6,984 nt of DNA from an uncultured Bacillota bacterium. GTDB lineage: Bacteria > Bacillota > Clostridia > Peptostreptococcales > Anaerovoracaceae. The notes under the pieces are model-generated. The model ran no database searches. It was not told the DNA's origin and worked only from the letters and a program-made list of their open reading frames with translations. The position numbers and the translations under genes were made by a program. Below, one piece after another: positions 6,498 through 6,984 of this stretch. Numbering within the stretch: the stretch's first letter is position 1; every line of letters starts with the position of its first letter. The stretch spans positions 1 through 6,984 of the forward strand of contig CAMJRV010000122.1 in NCBI GenBank assembly GCA_946408315.1, given 5' to 3'.

Positions 6498-6521
6498 TGC
6501 AAAGCGTGCAATTGACTGCAA
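6498..6521 (+). repeat. Three phased TGCAA repeats at the kinase transcription start
   Basis: TGCAA occurs at 6498-6502, 6507-6511 and 6517-6521, with starts 9 and 10 bases apart, close to one helical turn. They lie directly downstream of the kinase -10 box, a place where a bound regulator would affect transcription. It does not fit the CcpA cre consensus when aligned on the central CG. Could be an operator or chance. Confidence 0.3.
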
Positions 6522-6543
6522 ATTTTTTTTGAGGAGTGATTGA

Positions 6544-6984
6544 ATGTTCGATATAGTTGCATTGGGCGAGCTATTGATTGACTTTACATACAACGGCAGA
6601 AGCGAAAACGGGATGCGCCTGTTTGAGCAAAACCCCGGCGGCGCGCCTGCGAACATGCTCTGCGCCGCCTCGAACTTAGGACTGAGCACTGCGTTTATCG
6701 GCAAGGTGGGCAAGGATATGCACGGAGATTATTTGCGCAGAGTGCTTGAAGAAAAGGGCGTCGACACCGGCGGACTGATCAGCGCGGAGAATGTGTTTAC
6801 AACCCTTGCGTTTGTTGAGTTGTCTGAAACAGGGGAGCGCAAGTTTTCGTTTGCACGAAAGCCCGGCGCGGACACCTGCCTTTCAGCGTGCGAGGTTAAG
6901 CGCGAGCTGGCGGAGGGCTGTAAGATTTTCCACTTCGGCTCCCTTTCGCTGACCGATGAGCCTTCGCGCTCTGCCACAATAGAA
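6544..6984 (+). CDS. PfkB-family carbohydrate kinase, fructokinase-like (3' partial)
   Basis: The first 147 codons of a cytoplasmic ribokinase/PfkB-fold sugar kinase; whole family members have about 310-330 residues, so more than half is missing beyond the window. Visible motifs are GELLIDF (8-14) in the first strand, the PfkB signature region NPGGAPAN (30-37) that contacts the sugar, and GKVGKDMHG (53-61), followed by the lid segment. The GELLIDF plus NPGGAPAN pairing is typical of bacterial fructokinases and related hexose or 2-keto-sugar kinases. The catalytic GAGD motif would be in the unseen C-terminal part. The start is set by GAGGAG (6531-6536) seven bases before the ATG. It follows the importer by 162 bases with its own promoter, and probably phosphorylates the imported sugar or its isomerised product. 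Fructose is the best guess, but ribose, 2-keto-3-deoxygluconate or others are possible. Confidence 0.9.
   Translation, partial: MFDIVALGELLIDFTYNGRSENGMRLFEQNPGGAPANMLCAASNLGLSTAFIGKVGKDMHGDYLRRVLEEKGVDTGGLISAENVFTTLAFVELSETGERKFSFARKPGADTCLSACEVKRELAEGCKIFHFGSLSLTDEPSRSATIE

Noticed and set aside
6498..6512. CcpA catabolite-response (cre) site near the kinase promoter
   Set aside because: Aligning the central CG at 6505-6506 leaves the required TG out of register, so the match is poor.
6729..6977. Minus-strand open frame opposite the kinase gene
   Set aside because: It is the shadow of the PfkB kinase, whose motifs, ribosome binding site and promoter are clear.

Overview
The window looks like chromosomal DNA of a Gram-positive bacterium, most likely a member of the Bacillota, class Clostridia. 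The evidence is the lipoprotein signal peptide on the sugar-binding protein, purine-rich GAGGAG-type ribosome binding sites, sigma-A-like promoters, and protein sequences that read as clostridial versions of known families. This is inference; no rRNA or other marker gene is present. Base composition is moderate and similar across the genes, and I see no mobile element, tRNA, CRISPR array or phage gene.

Layout, all on the + strand. Bases 1-107 are the C-terminal end of a methyl-accepting chemotaxis protein, closed by a clear rho-independent terminator (124-159). A TTGACA/TAATCT promoter (196-224) follows, with a near-perfect 14-bp palindrome (234-247) just downstream of its -10 box. Then comes a tightly packed run: a ROK-family repressor-type regulator (290-1516), a Cof-type HAD phosphatase (1513-2334, ATGA overlap), the tandem-domain ATPase (2385-3953), the permease (3950-5224, ATGA overlap) and the ChvE-type sugar-binding lipoprotein (5284-6381) of a multiple-monosaccharide ABC importer (CUT2 class). 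A 12-bp palindrome and an 11-bp GC-rich stem-loop follow the binding-protein gene. A separate extended -10 promoter (6459-6488) and three phased TGCAA repeats precede a PfkB-family, fructokinase-like sugar kinase, which runs off the window at 6984.

How it fits together: the lipoprotein captures a monosaccharide outside the membrane and delivers it to the permease/ATPase. The cytoplasmic PfkB kinase could phosphorylate the imported sugar, and the HAD enzyme could dephosphorylate excess or wrong sugar phosphates. The ROK protein probably senses the sugar and controls its own operon through the palindrome at its promoter. The chemoreceptor next door may belong to the same sugar response, but it has its own terminator. 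The exact sugar cannot be read from the sequence. Overall this is a well-formed but fairly conventional sugar uptake locus; the most useful details are in its control regions. I did not find a convincing undescribed system.
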